Source: Bisporella sp. PMI_857
Taxonomy: Eukaryota; Ascomycota; Leotiomycetes; Helotiales; Helotiaceae
Length of the DNA stretch: 64,000 nt
NCBI GenBank assembly: GCA_021307315.1
Contig: JAJSPD010000033.1
Coordinates: 434,001 to 498,000, forward strand
Direction: 5' to 3'
The number at the start of each line of letters is the position of its first letter. Position 1 is the first letter of the stretch. Made by a program: the position numbers and the translations under genes. The notes beneath the pieces were generated by a model. It was not told the origin of the DNA, did no database searches, and worked only from the letters and a program-made list of their open reading frames with translations. Below, piece after piece: positions 44,631-56,449 of the stretch.

Positions 44631-44679
44631 GACTGAAGAGTGACGCCAGTGTTCAAGCACTTGGTGAGCAACTTCGGCT

Positions 44680-45838
44680 GATATTCAGCAATAGCCCTCG
44701 TGGGATGGTTGATTGAGCGTGCTTTATCTTTGTACACTAGTCTGTAAAGAATAGCTGAGCTCTTTTGCTTCGCGAACTTCTCTCGAGGGCTTTGGAGTTG
44801 CCGTGGCACTCCTTGTTATATGTTCGTCAGAAGCGATCCGTAGCTTTAATAAAATGCTTTCGCAACTACAGCTTCCCTGTGGCATACACTTCGCGCTTCC
44901 CTTCAGAGTTGACTTCCTCGCAGAGAAGGCTTTTGTGGGCTTCTTGAAGGCTGTGCTTCTCACCTCATATGCTTTACGCTCCCCTACATGGCAGACTTAC
45001 TCGCAGAGTGGGTTTTCTTGCAATGTGCAATTCCCCGTAGAGTGTACTTCCTCACAGAGTGTACTTCCTGAAGAACTGACCTCCTGCAGAGTGTGCTTCC
45101 TCGCAGAGTAGACTTCATAACATAATAGGCTTCACCGAAGTCGGAGCTGCTTCCTTATAGTCGAACAAAGTCAAGCAATCGAATCCTCGAACTATTCTCT
45201 TGAAGTTTCCAACACTATCGGATACTTTCCATTCATCAAACTTTCGGACTCTCGAATAGTATAGGTAGCACACTAATGAACACACTGATGGACAAATGCG
45301 GGCTGATGTACAGATGCAGACTAATGGATACTGATGCGCAGACGCAAAATACTGAGCAATACTCTCGGCCTCACGACTTCTTTAATTTTCTGCACATTTA
45401 TCTCCACAATTTCTTCGACTTCTCGCAGACCCGGCTTTGTAGCATGCCCGGCTAATGACATATTAACTGCCGGAAAGATACTTCGGCTTCTTCAAGGGTC
45501 GGCTTGCAGAGTCAATTTCCTCACAGAGTCCAAGCCAAGCAAGCATCTCGCAAAGTCGAACAAGGCAGATCGGCTTCCTGCAGACCCAACTTCGCGATTT
45601 CTTCGACTTCTCGCAAATACAGCCTCCCGCACACTTGAACAATGGCAGATTGACTTCTGGAAGCTGCTTCGGCTTCGAAGGCTCGGGTTATACAGTCGAC
45701 TTCCTCAGAGTCAAAGTCAAGCAGCATCCCGCAAATAGCAGACCAGCTTCTTATATATCCAACTTTACGATTACTTCAACCCCCCGCAGACCCAGCTTTG
45801 TCGCATACTCGAATAAAAGTAGATTAACTAGTGGAAGA
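44680..45838. repeat. Degenerate cytosine-thymine-rich tandem region
   Basis: Irregular copies of a motif like ACTTCCTCGCAGAGT recur many times (for example 44905-45115, 45500-45700). Open frames here are short, and I regard them as by-products. No gene is supported. Confidence 0.5.
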
Positions 45839-46364
45839 TGTTGAACGGGCTAGGTCTAAGGATCATACCTAGCCTATTGGGGATGTTGTAGGTATGCTTG
45901 CGCAAGATGCATACGTACTTTTGCCTCCGATGATGAATCTACTGACGTGTGCGTTACGTATGTGATACTCACGTGTGAGTATCACACCTCTATAAGTAGA
46001 GAGATTGTTGAACGAGTTAGGTCTAAGGACCATACCTAGTCTATTGTAGGCACTACTACAGGCAACAGTAGTCAACAGCAGGCAACGGTAGGCACCTGTA
46101 GGCACCGGTAGGCACCGGTAGGCATCAGTGTTGAGATATGGGTATCACACTTCTATAAGTAGAGGGATTCTCTCCTGTAGTTTAGGTCTACAACCTTCAG
46201 CAATTGATACCCGTTTGCCCTATACTCTCTGAAGGCCACGTGACTCTTTTCCTCTATTTGAACAGAGATTCTCTCCTGTAGTTCGTGTTCTACAACCTTC
46301 AGCAATTGACTTGTTTACCCCATACTCTCTGAAGGCCGGTGACTCTCTTCTTCTATTTCTACAG
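45839..46364 (+). repeat. LTR family F, tandem copies with internal duplication
   Basis: TGTTGAACGGGCTAGGTCTAAGG starts at 45839 and a second, similar start lies at 46006. Each is followed by a CTATAAGTAGAG promoter-like box. The tail contains a 101-bp tandem duplication (GATTCTCTCCTGTAG at 46166 and again at 46267) and ends TTCTACA at 46364. A short run of GTAGGCACCG units lies at 46085-46125. Confidence 0.6.
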
Positions 46365-46369
46365 GTGGG

Positions 46370-47260
46370 CCACGCATCTCAGACGCAGCGGCGTCGCTCA
46401 CATCGCCATAATCTTCGTCGTTAGAATCATTGGATTCGAGTGCGGCAGAAATGGGTTTAGCAGTACGAGCCGGTCCGATGAGAGCTCGCATGCGTAGTCG
46501 CTTGCGGCGGACATTTTTGGTATCATCTCGTTGGCGACGATGTCTCGGCAGAAGCTGTTTGCCAAATCTGACTGTTGGACAGCTGGGCCTGGCTGTGGGG
46601 ATTGAACAGAATCGTACTAAGCACCCTGTGGCTCAGAAAGGGAAACATTGCTATCGGAGGCTGGGTTGTCGCTAAAAACAATGGACAACCCTGACCTCCT
46701 CGTGGAGCAAGTATCGGGATCGTCTTCACCATCAGCCAAGGCATTAATTCCCTTGCCTTCTGCCTCCTTAGTAACATCGAGTTCATCATAGCTTGCGCTC
46801 TTTTGTGTGATCTCGCTATTTACCTGCATGGGGCTGGCTTGGTGTGCGACGGACCCGTGGCTAGGGGATGCCGACATTAAAACGTCAGCAGCGAGCTGGA
46901 GCCTTGCGCCATCGACCACGCCGCTGTCGTTATCGTCGTCTTGATGGTCGGCGACAATACGATTAGAAATGTATGTGGTTCCGGAGCCGAAGCCTTCATC
47001 ATCCGCCATGTCGCTATTTGCAATGCGTGGAGAAGAAGAATCGCTTTTAGCTGTGAGGTCGACTTCAAGATTGCTGTAGTCAGTTTCAGACTTGGCGCTC
47101 ACAGATTCGTCGTTACTGTCACTGAGTATAATCGGATCTGGCATTGTGTGAGTATGAGGTCCTGGCCGAACTAAGACGCAGTGTGCTCACCTAGACTACT
47201 TCCTGTCGTGGAGCGGCTAGAACTAGTAGGACTGCCACCTCGAGTTCTATTGTCAACCAT
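46370..47260 (-). CDS. Acidic low-complexity hypothetical protein, possibly damaged
   Basis: A start at 47260 (MVDNRTRGGSPTSSSRS), an intron at 47138-47190 with good GTGAGC donor and matching phase, then an acidic Ser/Asp-rich exon (DPIILSDSNDES onward) to about 46620. The frame then ends, but coding-like sequence continues in another frame as RHRRQRDDTKNVRRKRLRMRA then SNDSNDEDYGDVSDAAASE to about 46370, where family F LTR sequence starts. The gap would need a 32-nt intron, too short to be likely, so a frameshift is probable. The basic block followed by acidic block suggests a nuclear or chromatin-related protein, but no domain is recognised. Confidence 0.45.
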
Positions 47261-47434
47261 GACTGCTATTCCACGGCGGTCCGGATCTACGCTTGTTGGT
47301 CCCTTCTGTTCAGTGAAGGAACTAGTATGGTGATATTTAGTGATATTGAGTCTCAAGTCATACGAGATCGACTTTTCGATACTACGAAAGCTTTCTGTAG
47401 AAAGGTTTTCCCTTTTATTTCATTTATAGCCGTT

Positions 47435-47654
47435 TGTATCACTTGTAAGTGATACTTCTTGGTTTCGATAACTTGCAGTTGCTCAAGTCAGTACCCACGG
47501 GGCATGTAGCATCGCGATCTCTGCGCAGTGCTAGTATGCTCGTTGTAGGTGGTTGACTTGTTCTTGATTCATTTTTCTAAGTCTACTGCTACGTACAAGA
47601 GTATATGCCCATATGGTCCGCGCGTTGCGGGTGTGCTATTCACTCGTACCAACA
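47435..47654. repeat. LTR family D copy
   Basis: TGTATCACTTGTAAGTGATAC...CACTCGTACCAACA, 220 bp. The hairpin at the left tip is shared with the copy at 43001. From 47655 to 48375 only short frames occur and no gene is supported. Confidence 0.7.
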
Positions 47655-48375
47655 ATAACAATGGGACAAATGACAAGGCGAACCTCCCCAAAAAAGAAAA
47701 CGAAGAGAATGCACACACCCATAAAGATCAAGGGAAAAAAGTGTTCGACCTGCACTATTGTGTACCGCAAACCGCCGTATTCTGGAGCGACCCAATCTCA
47801 ACAACATCAAGCCATACCGGTACCTGCATGCTATGCTTGTTTTTATGCGGTACTTAGCTATAAACTCGGAGCTACTCGAGCACTTTAACAACGAATATCA
47901 CCCCGAGCTTATAGTACCTATCCTCGGCTATCTTCTGCGCAAACACCGGAGGGAGGGAGGCAACCGGAACCATTTTCTTCGCTCTGGGCTCCTTCAGTAT
48001 ATAGAGCTAACTCTTCTAGAAGACTGGATGATGCATAGCTATTTATAGGCTGACAAACGGTCTCGATATGCAAAAGAAGTGGGCCCAAATAATTATATCG
48101 AGCCTCCCGATCGAAGGCAACACCACACAAATAGATACCTCTGCTGTTGAGGCGTTGAAAACAGCCACTTGTAATTAGAAGAAGATCCCAGCACATTGTT
48201 TTACACCGCAAGATAATAAGCGCCGATTGAATTCATAACCTTGCCTAAATTGTGGCTAACTGACTGCGCGGTCCCAGTGACTCAGCCGAGGCTTGAACAT
48301 GGAGACGAAGTCTTCGCACTATGGAGCATCAACGCCTATAAGCATAGAAACAATGACTCTTAGAAGGACATGGTT

Positions 48376-51300
48376 TTAAATACCTTTACTCGACGATACT
48401 GCTTTAGATGACTCCCCGTCCTGTGTATACCTCCCTCGATTTCCATCAAGAGAGCTAGCTTTCACGAGGGCGTTACATTTCGCTATTGTATCCAATTCGG
48501 CATTGCCTAGCTGTATATTCGAATGTGGCGGTGGCAATTCTCCCTGGTTCCCTTTCACTTGAGACCAGCTAAAACTCCAGCCGTCACCCTGAGTCTCCAA
48601 GAGTGCTTTTAGGAAGTCGACACAAACTTCGATAGAGTCTTCGTCTTCGTAATCATGATCAGGGAAGGGGCCAACCCAGACCTTGGGCTGGCACAAGATT
48701 ATATCTAGATTACTTTCAGCAGCTTCGTCATCTTTGCCTTCCAACCAAGGCAAGCAACGGCTGTCGTGCGGGAAAATTCGGCGAAAGTTAGACGCCGTAA
48801 AAGACTTATCCGCTAAAACAAGCCATTGACTCAAGATTTTGGGACTTTCAGAGAGGAGTTCAATTCTCATGCATTCTTCGTAAACAGTAATGCAAGGCCA
48901 AAAAATGTCGTCTAGGTTCGGGTCTACCATATCCATAGTATCAAATATCCCATGGATTACCGCATGATACGAAAAGTCCCTCTGCAAACATGCCTCAAGT
49001 TCTGATCGACCCTCTTTGCTTGGTCGTATTTCTATATGCATGGCAAAGCGTTTTATAGAACTTTCAAGATGTGGCATCTGAGCGCGGTTGTTTGGTGTCA
49101 GCGTGTCCTGCACTAGGTAATTGCTTCCTGTTAGATATGAAAGCTGGTGCTCGTGGAAGCTTTCGTGAGAGTCGCTGTTCATAAAGAAGTTCCACCAGTG
49201 ATTCTCTTTGGAAACACTCATAACTTGAACACCACGTAATTCAAAGTCAAAGCTTTGCGCTGATATTGAAGATGGTGGCGAATAGTATACCAGAGGGTAC
49301 CATTCATCTCCAAGACTTTGATTGAGAAACTCACGCCATGGTAATGAATTCAGAGATAAATAGTTGTTAGAAAACTGCCCCCCTATCTTTGGAAAAGATA
49401 TTGAGCGTAAAGCCACACGCTGTGGGCTCTGAAGCGCAATCTGACGCAGATATTGGATAGCCAAAATGTCTTTCAGAAAAGAGGAGTATGGTCCACTAAG
49501 AACCATATATACTTCCAGTCTGCGATAAGCGGGCTGCAGCTTCTGAAAACTGTTAGAGTGCTGTGATAGATTTGTGCAATCTATCGCCACAACTTGTCGG
49601 TCCGAAGAGTTGGTCAAAGCCTGGTAAGTAGACCAAATCTGTAAATAACGGGGAACAACCCCGGACTTAAGGGCGCGGAGAAGCACCCAGCTTGAGTTTG
49701 TGTTCACTGGTATGCTGTTCTCTGGCATGTACAGTCCATTAAATATATACAATTTGTGAAGATAGACCATAGCAGCCGAGGCTTGACTGTCAACAGCCAA
49801 AGTTTCCCAAGCTTTAGCAAAACTTCTAGCCCATTCAGTGATTGGAAACCATAGGTAGTTACTGAGAACGCGCGTCGAATTTTGTCTGTTTTGTACAACT
49901 GACGTCAAGAATAGGGCTTCTGTATCTAAGGCGTCGATCATTGCTTTCGACATATAGCGGAGCACTAGCAACAAGGTCCTTGGAGAATCTAGCGTTATTG
50001 CTTTTCGGACAATTAGATTGAAGAAGGGCCTATCATCATCGATCCGTTGATGAGCTCCGCAGTACCTCCAATTTCGTTTCAGTCGTAGGTGCAGTTTTCG
50101 CCGAATAAGAGCTTCCCACAGGGTAGCCGCCGACTCATAATTCAGGCTCCTTACTGCTGCGCCAAGCGCCTTCAGAACGTCAGTTATTTTCAAACTAGAT
50201 GATGCAGCAACCAGAGACTGGAAAATTGAAAGTGATGATCTCTCTGCTGCAACTAGCAATTCAGGACCATGGATTTTAACTCTGGCTTCAAGTAAAATTC
50301 CAACAATATCTTCACGGCCGGACCGTAGTGCGGCTATGAGAGCTCCTGACCTATGGCAGCCTGTTTGGAGCAAGAGATGAACGATTAACGTATCGCCATG
50401 ACATACAGCTAGTGTCAATGGCTGCCCTACTCCGTCGAATGAATGTACTTGTAATCCCGATTCTAGTAGAATCCGGGCTAGAATCTTATTTCCAATCGTT
50501 ACTGAATAGCAGAGAAGGTAGTGTAAATGCCACTCCGGGTTTGTGTAGGCATGGAACGGCATGCCTAGCCATCGAGGTTTGTTCTTTTCATCGGCCATCC
50601 GTCGCACAGAAGCAGTACTTTCAATCCAGTTCAGACAGACTTTAGGGGATCGGAAGAGCCGAATAGCAATGTGACTAACTTCTTCAATTAACGAATCCGG
50701 CACAAGAGCAACATGGAGAGGCCATCGGCTGTGAGCGTAGAGATGTAGCGGATAAGGCATTTTGAGATGGGGCGAAACCAAAGGATGGCAATATGTGATA
50801 TAAGCTAGACAGCTTCGAGCAATGTGATATTGTGCAGCACCTAGATTGATACTGAATTTCTCCGCGGGCCCTCGTCGAATTCGATCACTGAAGAGATATT
50901 CTTTAACGGAAAAGTGGGACAATGTGACTATGTATGCCCTTGGGCACAAAGTTTCCGACTTCGAAGGCGTTGGTTCAATTCTGACTAGCCCTGGTAGGAT
51001 CTCTAGGATATCAAATGGACTCAGACGCTGATCTTCTTCCACAGGATCGGGCTCATCTGGTCGAATGATGCAAGCCTCGATCAACTCTTCGATGAAAATA
51101 GGGCGGCTTGCACACGATAGCCACTTCAGTGCAGCCAGAGCTTCGTAAATCAAAGAAGCATCAATATTCGTCAGAATCCTTTCATACGTGGCATCTAAAT
51201 CCAGAGGTAGAGTGGATATAATCTTTAATATTTCTCGGCCCCGAAGCACTCTCTTGTTTTTGAGAGCCTCCATTTGAAGGGCAGACCATCGGAACCTGAG

Positions 51301-52949
51301 AAATTAGCCTGGTCGAGACCGCAAAATGAATTTGATACTTACATTCCGTCCGCTCCGGCCACAAGCTTCTCTCTGATCGCAAGTTTGATGGTCTCCGGTT
51401 GAGACTGCAATTTGAAGCTTTCCTCAATTTGTTTAGTAATGTAGATATCTATATCTGCCGTCACATCTTGCCGAGAAATTTCTGAAGCTTGCCATCGGAA
51501 GCTGCCTAGGAACGCAGTTTCTATATCACGTTCGAGCCTGCTTGTGACTAATATATGTAGTCTTGGTAAGAAGAGCCCGGATAAGTATCGTAAGAACCCA
51601 AGTACAGCTTGTCTTTGTCTCCCGTAAGGAATCTCATCAAGGCCGTCGATCACGATGAAGGTGTGGTTGAGTTTGCATGTTTCCTCACCAGCGCCAGCTG
51701 TTTCCAAGCCCGCCTTTTTCATTGGCGTGGCTTTGCATAGCTCACAGAGTATATTGAGGAAAACTAACTGTAGTTCTTTCAGTGACGGTAGATCTGGATG
51801 ACAGCTCTGGAAGAGATCTTTGAGCTGAGGTAGCATGCCATCACTGGGACAAAGTTGTGCAAGTGCTGATTTCAAAAAACCCCAAAGACTCTGAAGTTGT
51901 GTGTTGTCGAAGGCAAAATAAAAGTATACGAGGTTATCCGGTTTTCTCTTCAGTTTGGAATTATTCATAACTTCCTCGATGATGGACGCACTATAATAAA
52001 ATTAATGATATTTCCAGCATTGAGCATATACGCAAAGTTACCATAGGACTGTTTTACCGCAACCAACTATCGAGTTTTAATAAAGTGATATCGTACACTG
52101 ATATAGCTGGGGATTGAAAGTGAAGCGTTCTTACCATCTCCATGGAGCCACAGAAAAGGTCCGTCGGTGGCGCACCAGCTGTGAAACTGGTCTCCTTGCA
52201 GGAACCAGTTCCCAGTGCCTTCCTCCCGCTTTTCGAAAGCTGAATGATGGGGGATAGCAATATTGCACGGTGCGAGCCATTCAAGGATTTGCTGACGCCT
52301 TTCTGTGCGCCTTCGTCCTTCCGAAGAGTCAATTCATATATAGTTAAACGGAATGCCAATACTCACTCTCTAGCACTGAATTGTTCTGATCGGTGGACTC
52401 GTCCATTGCTAACTTCAAAGCACTCAATTTCACTTGTAAGCTTTGAAGCTCATCTAGACCTTCCGCGGATGTGTTGCTATGAAAATATTAGCACGGAATA
52501 TTCCAGGAAAAGAGAAATACCCACAGGTCTAAGAGGTCGATCGCTAGCTTCAAATCATCTTTCAAATCTTGCAGTATCTCTACTAGTTGTTTGATAGCTT
52601 TGCTTTTGAACATGTATAAGACCTTTTGCTTTGTAGCCTTGAACATTCTATGCAGTTCTTCGGGCGATCCATCATTGTGGATTTTGTCCAGAATTGCTTG
52701 CAGTTTCAAGATGTTGTCCTCACAGCTTTTGACGGTTAGTCGAATAACTGATGCAACATCCCCCTGGAGCTTCTGCTTGTGCAAAGTAATGTCCAGCTGC
52801 GTAAAGAGGTTTGCCAGCCATAATATCGATATCTGAATATTTTTGATGTCATCGTTTGCATTTTTCCACAGTCCATAGTACGCGAGAAGGCCTTTCGTGA
52901 CTTCTATAGCCAGAGATGTAATGGCCAAGGATGTCCCAGGGTCTAACAT
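48376..52949 (-). CDS. NACHT/STAND protein with helical fungal N-domain, ankyrin-like C-terminus
   Basis: Six exons with closing phases: 52525-52949, 52367-52476, 52135-52302, 52042-52066, 51343-51990 and 48376-51295, giving 1431 residues. The start MLDPGTSLAITSLAIEV and following helices match the N-terminal domain of fungal STAND proteins. Residues about 180-232 contain RRQQILEWLAP and WLHGD, the usual lead-in to NACHT. Walker A is GDVGCGKTVL, encoded by the 25-nt fourth exon. Walker B is FIVIDGLDEI near residue 355. The GMFRW segment and HFSVKEYLF follow, and the C-terminal half has weak ankyrin-like helices (about residues 740-830) then a long region I cannot assign. Probable role: NTP-dependent switch in self/non-self or microbe recognition, by family. 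No nonsense codon is seen, so it may be active. It lies 13 kb from the other NACHT gene on the same strand. Confidence 0.85.
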
Positions 52950-53933
52950 TTCTCTCTGAAACTCTGGGAGTGAGATAGCGAGATGATCGGGCCGAATTTA
53001 AAAAATACAATTTCGAATATCGTAGGACAACCGGTACGCACAACATTATGACATCAGGCGAGGTTGGAGATAACCTAGGACGAGATCGGTTCTTACTTGA
53101 GAATCGGATGGGAGCGAGCATTAAGCGAAGCAGTGGAGCCTTGGAATCTGCCCTCACGCGCCACTATCCACCAAGAATTGGGCATTCATGCATCAGTCGC
53201 AGCCAATCAGACAGAACCATTCGTACCATACAACTTCTATACAGCGACACCTTTTGGCAGATAGGTCTGCCAGCTTTGTGGAGCTGGTGAGCCTCGTAAA
53301 GCGCCTAAAGGTTATTGAAGGTTGGTAGCTTGGCGGTGGCTGGATTTGAGAAAGTGCCCGGGATATCAGAGTCACGGAGGTTTGAGGCTCACTTACCCCT
53401 AGCGGGGCGGGTGACGGTTTGCGGCTTGAAGGTCAGAGTTAAATATTATAATTTAAATATAAAAGTGGAAAACGAGAAGAAAAAAGGGTTAAAACTATGT
53501 CCACAAATAAGGGCTAGTCATATAATCTTCATCTGAAATATATTTAGTTGAAGGCTTGACGCGCGTTGCACGTGACATAACTCATTTGCTATCACGTGCA
53601 CAAGCACACTTCAGGTACAGAATCACTTTGACAGAACGAGAAAATACACAATAATAAGCAGGAGGAATTGGGGATGCCTTCAGGCTCTCTATTGTTGTCT
53701 ATATGTGTAATAAATACAAAATTGTAGAACTGTGCGTGTGCGAAAAGTCTTCCGCGCTAGCGTTCCCCACTTAGTCAGGGACATGTCAGCTACTTAGATT
53801 CTCAAATCCTGACACACTTAGCGGTACGTAAACTTAGGACTACTCTGGGGGACCCATAGTACCCCCCTGCCTAGCCTTTAATGACTACTTATATAAACCT
53901 GAGGTTTCCTCCCTTACGGGGGTCTTCTCTCTT

Positions 53934-54369
53934 TGTAACAACTCAAGGCGAACAGGGACCTCGATCCGTAGATCTCAGGAAGAGAGACTCAAAGGTGTGA
54001 ACGACTATCAATTGTTATAACGAAGAGAACAAGCTACAGATAGAAGAAGGGAAGGAAAGCAGTGCTTTATATACAGGAGACTGGCCAGGGGCTAGTGTAA
54101 GCGATGCCCTGTAGTGTCAGGGGCCGAGCCTTAAAAGGCCGAGCCTGTCACGATCACGGTCCTATGGGCCTGGAGGGGCGATATATAGGTGCTTCAATAC
54201 GAGAATACTAAACTAAGGAGGAAAGGTGTAGCTGTGGCTGTAGCATCCCTTATATCTAGAGGACCATGACCACGTGACCATCATAGGCGAGCTGGTAAGC
54301 GAGCCAATGAGCGTCTCTATAGCTGGTGCGATATTGAGGACCGTGACAGAGCCCCAAGGGGCAATGACA
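53934..54369 (-). repeat. LTR family A, split by a younger LTR
   Basis: TGTAACAACTCAAGGCG on the plus strand at 53934; the element resumes after the inserted LTR and ends CAATGACA at 54369. Flanks differ (CTCTT and GAAAT). The stretch 52950-53933 contains no supported gene. Confidence 0.8.
54146..54348 (+). repeat. Solo LTR, family B, nested in family A
   Basis: 203 bp, TGTCACGATCACGGTCC...GGACCGTGACA, with exact 5-bp duplication GAGCC on both sides (54141-54145, 54349-54353). The duplicated bases are part of the family A LTR. Confidence 0.9.
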
Positions 54370-54440
54370 GAAATCACTCTAACACGAGTTCACATCCCGT
54401 GCTAGAAAGCGAAATGCATCATTAGGCTGATGCAAGTAAT

Positions 54441-56449
54441 TTACACTTTCCATTCTCGTGGTTTGTATCTCAGCCTTACAGGAAATTTTGGTTTAACAGA
54501 GGCATGGGCGTCCAGATCCGGAGGAGGAACAGAATCATAAGGGACACCTTTATCATCGCAAGTGTCGAAATCAAATCGGGTGAGGAATACAGCAACTATA
54601 GTAAACTGTTCTAATTTGGCGAGCTTGGTCAAAACATTAGTAACAGCCCGAATAATAAGAAAGAGAGAACTAAACAAAAACAAAACAAGCCACTCACCCG
54701 GGTACCCAGACATGGGTACTTTCCCGCCCCCAGCCGACATAGGCGAATGGCTTCCTCTTATCCTCGGCCCGATCTGGGAGATAGCGTCCGGGGTCCCATT
54801 TCAGCGGCTCGGGATAAACTTCCGGGTCTTGATGAATATCCGATACCTGATAGGCCTTTTTATACAGTAAGCAACCATAAAAATAACAAAAGGGAAAAAA
54901 AAAGAAAAACATACCGCAAAAGCACCACTAGGAATCACCTCATTCCCAATCATCACATCCGAGCCCGAGATATTTCGACGATACATGGTTCCTCCCAACT
55001 GCAGGCGGATGGTCTCCCGGAGACAGTTGTCCAGCAGAGGCATCTCTGTTTCCCAGCCCTCGATGGGAATAAGCGCGAAGCGCTCTGTTAATGACATGGT
55101 GTGGTCAGGTGCATACTTGTCCAGCACACCGTCAAGCTCGGCGCGCACACGCTCGCACCAGTAACGGCTGGTGCCGATATAAGCGAGCAAGTACGCGGCG
55201 TTAATACCCGTGTTCTGCAGTCCGGCAAAGACAACACCAATGCTGAACTAAAAGCAGCCACGAGTCAATTTGGAAACAATATTTGCAAGGGGAAAGGGGG
55301 AAAAAAAGGGAGGAGCAGAGGAGCGGACCTGAAGCATGTTGTTCATGTCGTCGCCCATGTCTATCAAATGCTGTAAGGCGTCGTCTTCACGACGACCCGT
55401 CTTCTTGCGGTCGTTGATAATGCCACTGATAGAGAAATACAGCTGGCCGCCTGCAATAGAACGTCTTATCAAAGCGGGCGTAGGCAGCCAGGGGAAAATG
55501 ACGTTAATAGCATTGGTGCTTTTTTCGATGGCTTCGTAAAGGCTCAGCGTATGCTTCAGCTTCTTGATGTCGCTGGCGAGCTCATAGCATCCAACCTGGC
55601 GCATGGTGAGCTGGAACACGATCTGGTAGATGGTGACGAAGGGGTCCGTCATTCCAGTCGGGGTGGGAAGCTCGTCAAGCCGGGCCTCGATATCGTGGAC
55701 GAAAGGGCTGATATCTGGGAGAAATCTCTGCTTTTAGCAAGATGAATGGGTTTTGGAGAGCAGCATAGCAGGGATGCTTCCTTACTTCTGGTAATACACT
55801 CGCGGCGGAGGAGATGCGAGGTTCGCTGTAGAAAGTAGCGCGCGAAGCCTGCCTCCTGGACGACTTCGGAACCCTGATCATTCTTGACCCGTGGACCACC
55901 GCCAAAGAGAATGACATACCTGTGTTGAGGCATTTTAAATTAGCATACGTATCCTTCGCAGCTCGCCTCGAACCCTCTCCTTTCCTTTCTCCTCATCTTC
56001 ACCTTCATAATTCCAAGACTAAGTCCAAAAATGAAATTAAAAAACTTGAAGAAAAAAAAAAGAAGAGGGAAAGGAAAAGGGGATATATCTATATATATCA
56101 AGCACACGTACCCCTCCGCCATCCCCAACTGGGAGCTCTGGAAAAACACCCGCCTGCTCTCGTCTCCGGACAAGCCAATAATGAAGTTCTTGCCGATCCA
56201 AAAGGAAAAGTTCCCCGTCTTGGAGGCGCGCATGCCATCGTGGAAGAACGCGAGGCGCGAGGTGAAGAAGCGCGTGGCCCCGACGATGGGGTAGTTATCG
56301 AAGAAGGAGAGCAGCTTGGGCGCTTTTGCAGGGGGGGTCGGGCGGCGGATAGAGAGGAGGAAGAGGCATGTGAGGATAAGTAGCGCGGGGGCGGTGATAT
56401 GGGAGAGGGAGAGGGGGGTTTGAAGGAGGTCGTTAATCAAGGACGCCAT
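54441..56449 (-). pseudogene. Cytochrome P450 with one-base loss at the heme loop
   Basis: Six exons: 56112-56449, 55786-55919, 55329-55714, 54915-55247, 54698-54846 and 54441-54623. All phases close except in exon 5, which is one base short. The N-terminus has a membrane anchor (ALLILTCLFLLSI). Exon 4 includes the helix I region FSIGVVFAGLQNTG and the ExxR motif (LRETIRLQ). Exon 5 has DPGRYLP, then WGRESTHVW, where one more G in the G5 run (54727-54731) would give the P450 signature GAGKYPCLG with the heme-ligand Cys. So the encoded protein lacks its heme ligand. The original length would be about 507 residues. Family is uncertain; it is an ER-anchored monooxygenase by type. A sequencing error in a homopolymer would restore an intact gene, so the pseudogene call is provisional. 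Confidence 0.8.

Noticed and set aside
44724..45738. Several frames of 60-134 codons on both strands
   Set aside because: They fall in a degenerate CTTCCTCGCAGAG-type repeat region and their open state follows the repeat composition.
46085..46125. GTAGGCACCG units as a CRISPR-like array
   Set aside because: The units are contiguous without spacers and sit inside an LTR. CRISPR arrays are not expected in fungal nuclear DNA.
47549..48048. Overlapping plus-strand frames of about 90-100 codons
   Set aside because: They start inside the family D LTR and have no recognisable domain or splice support.
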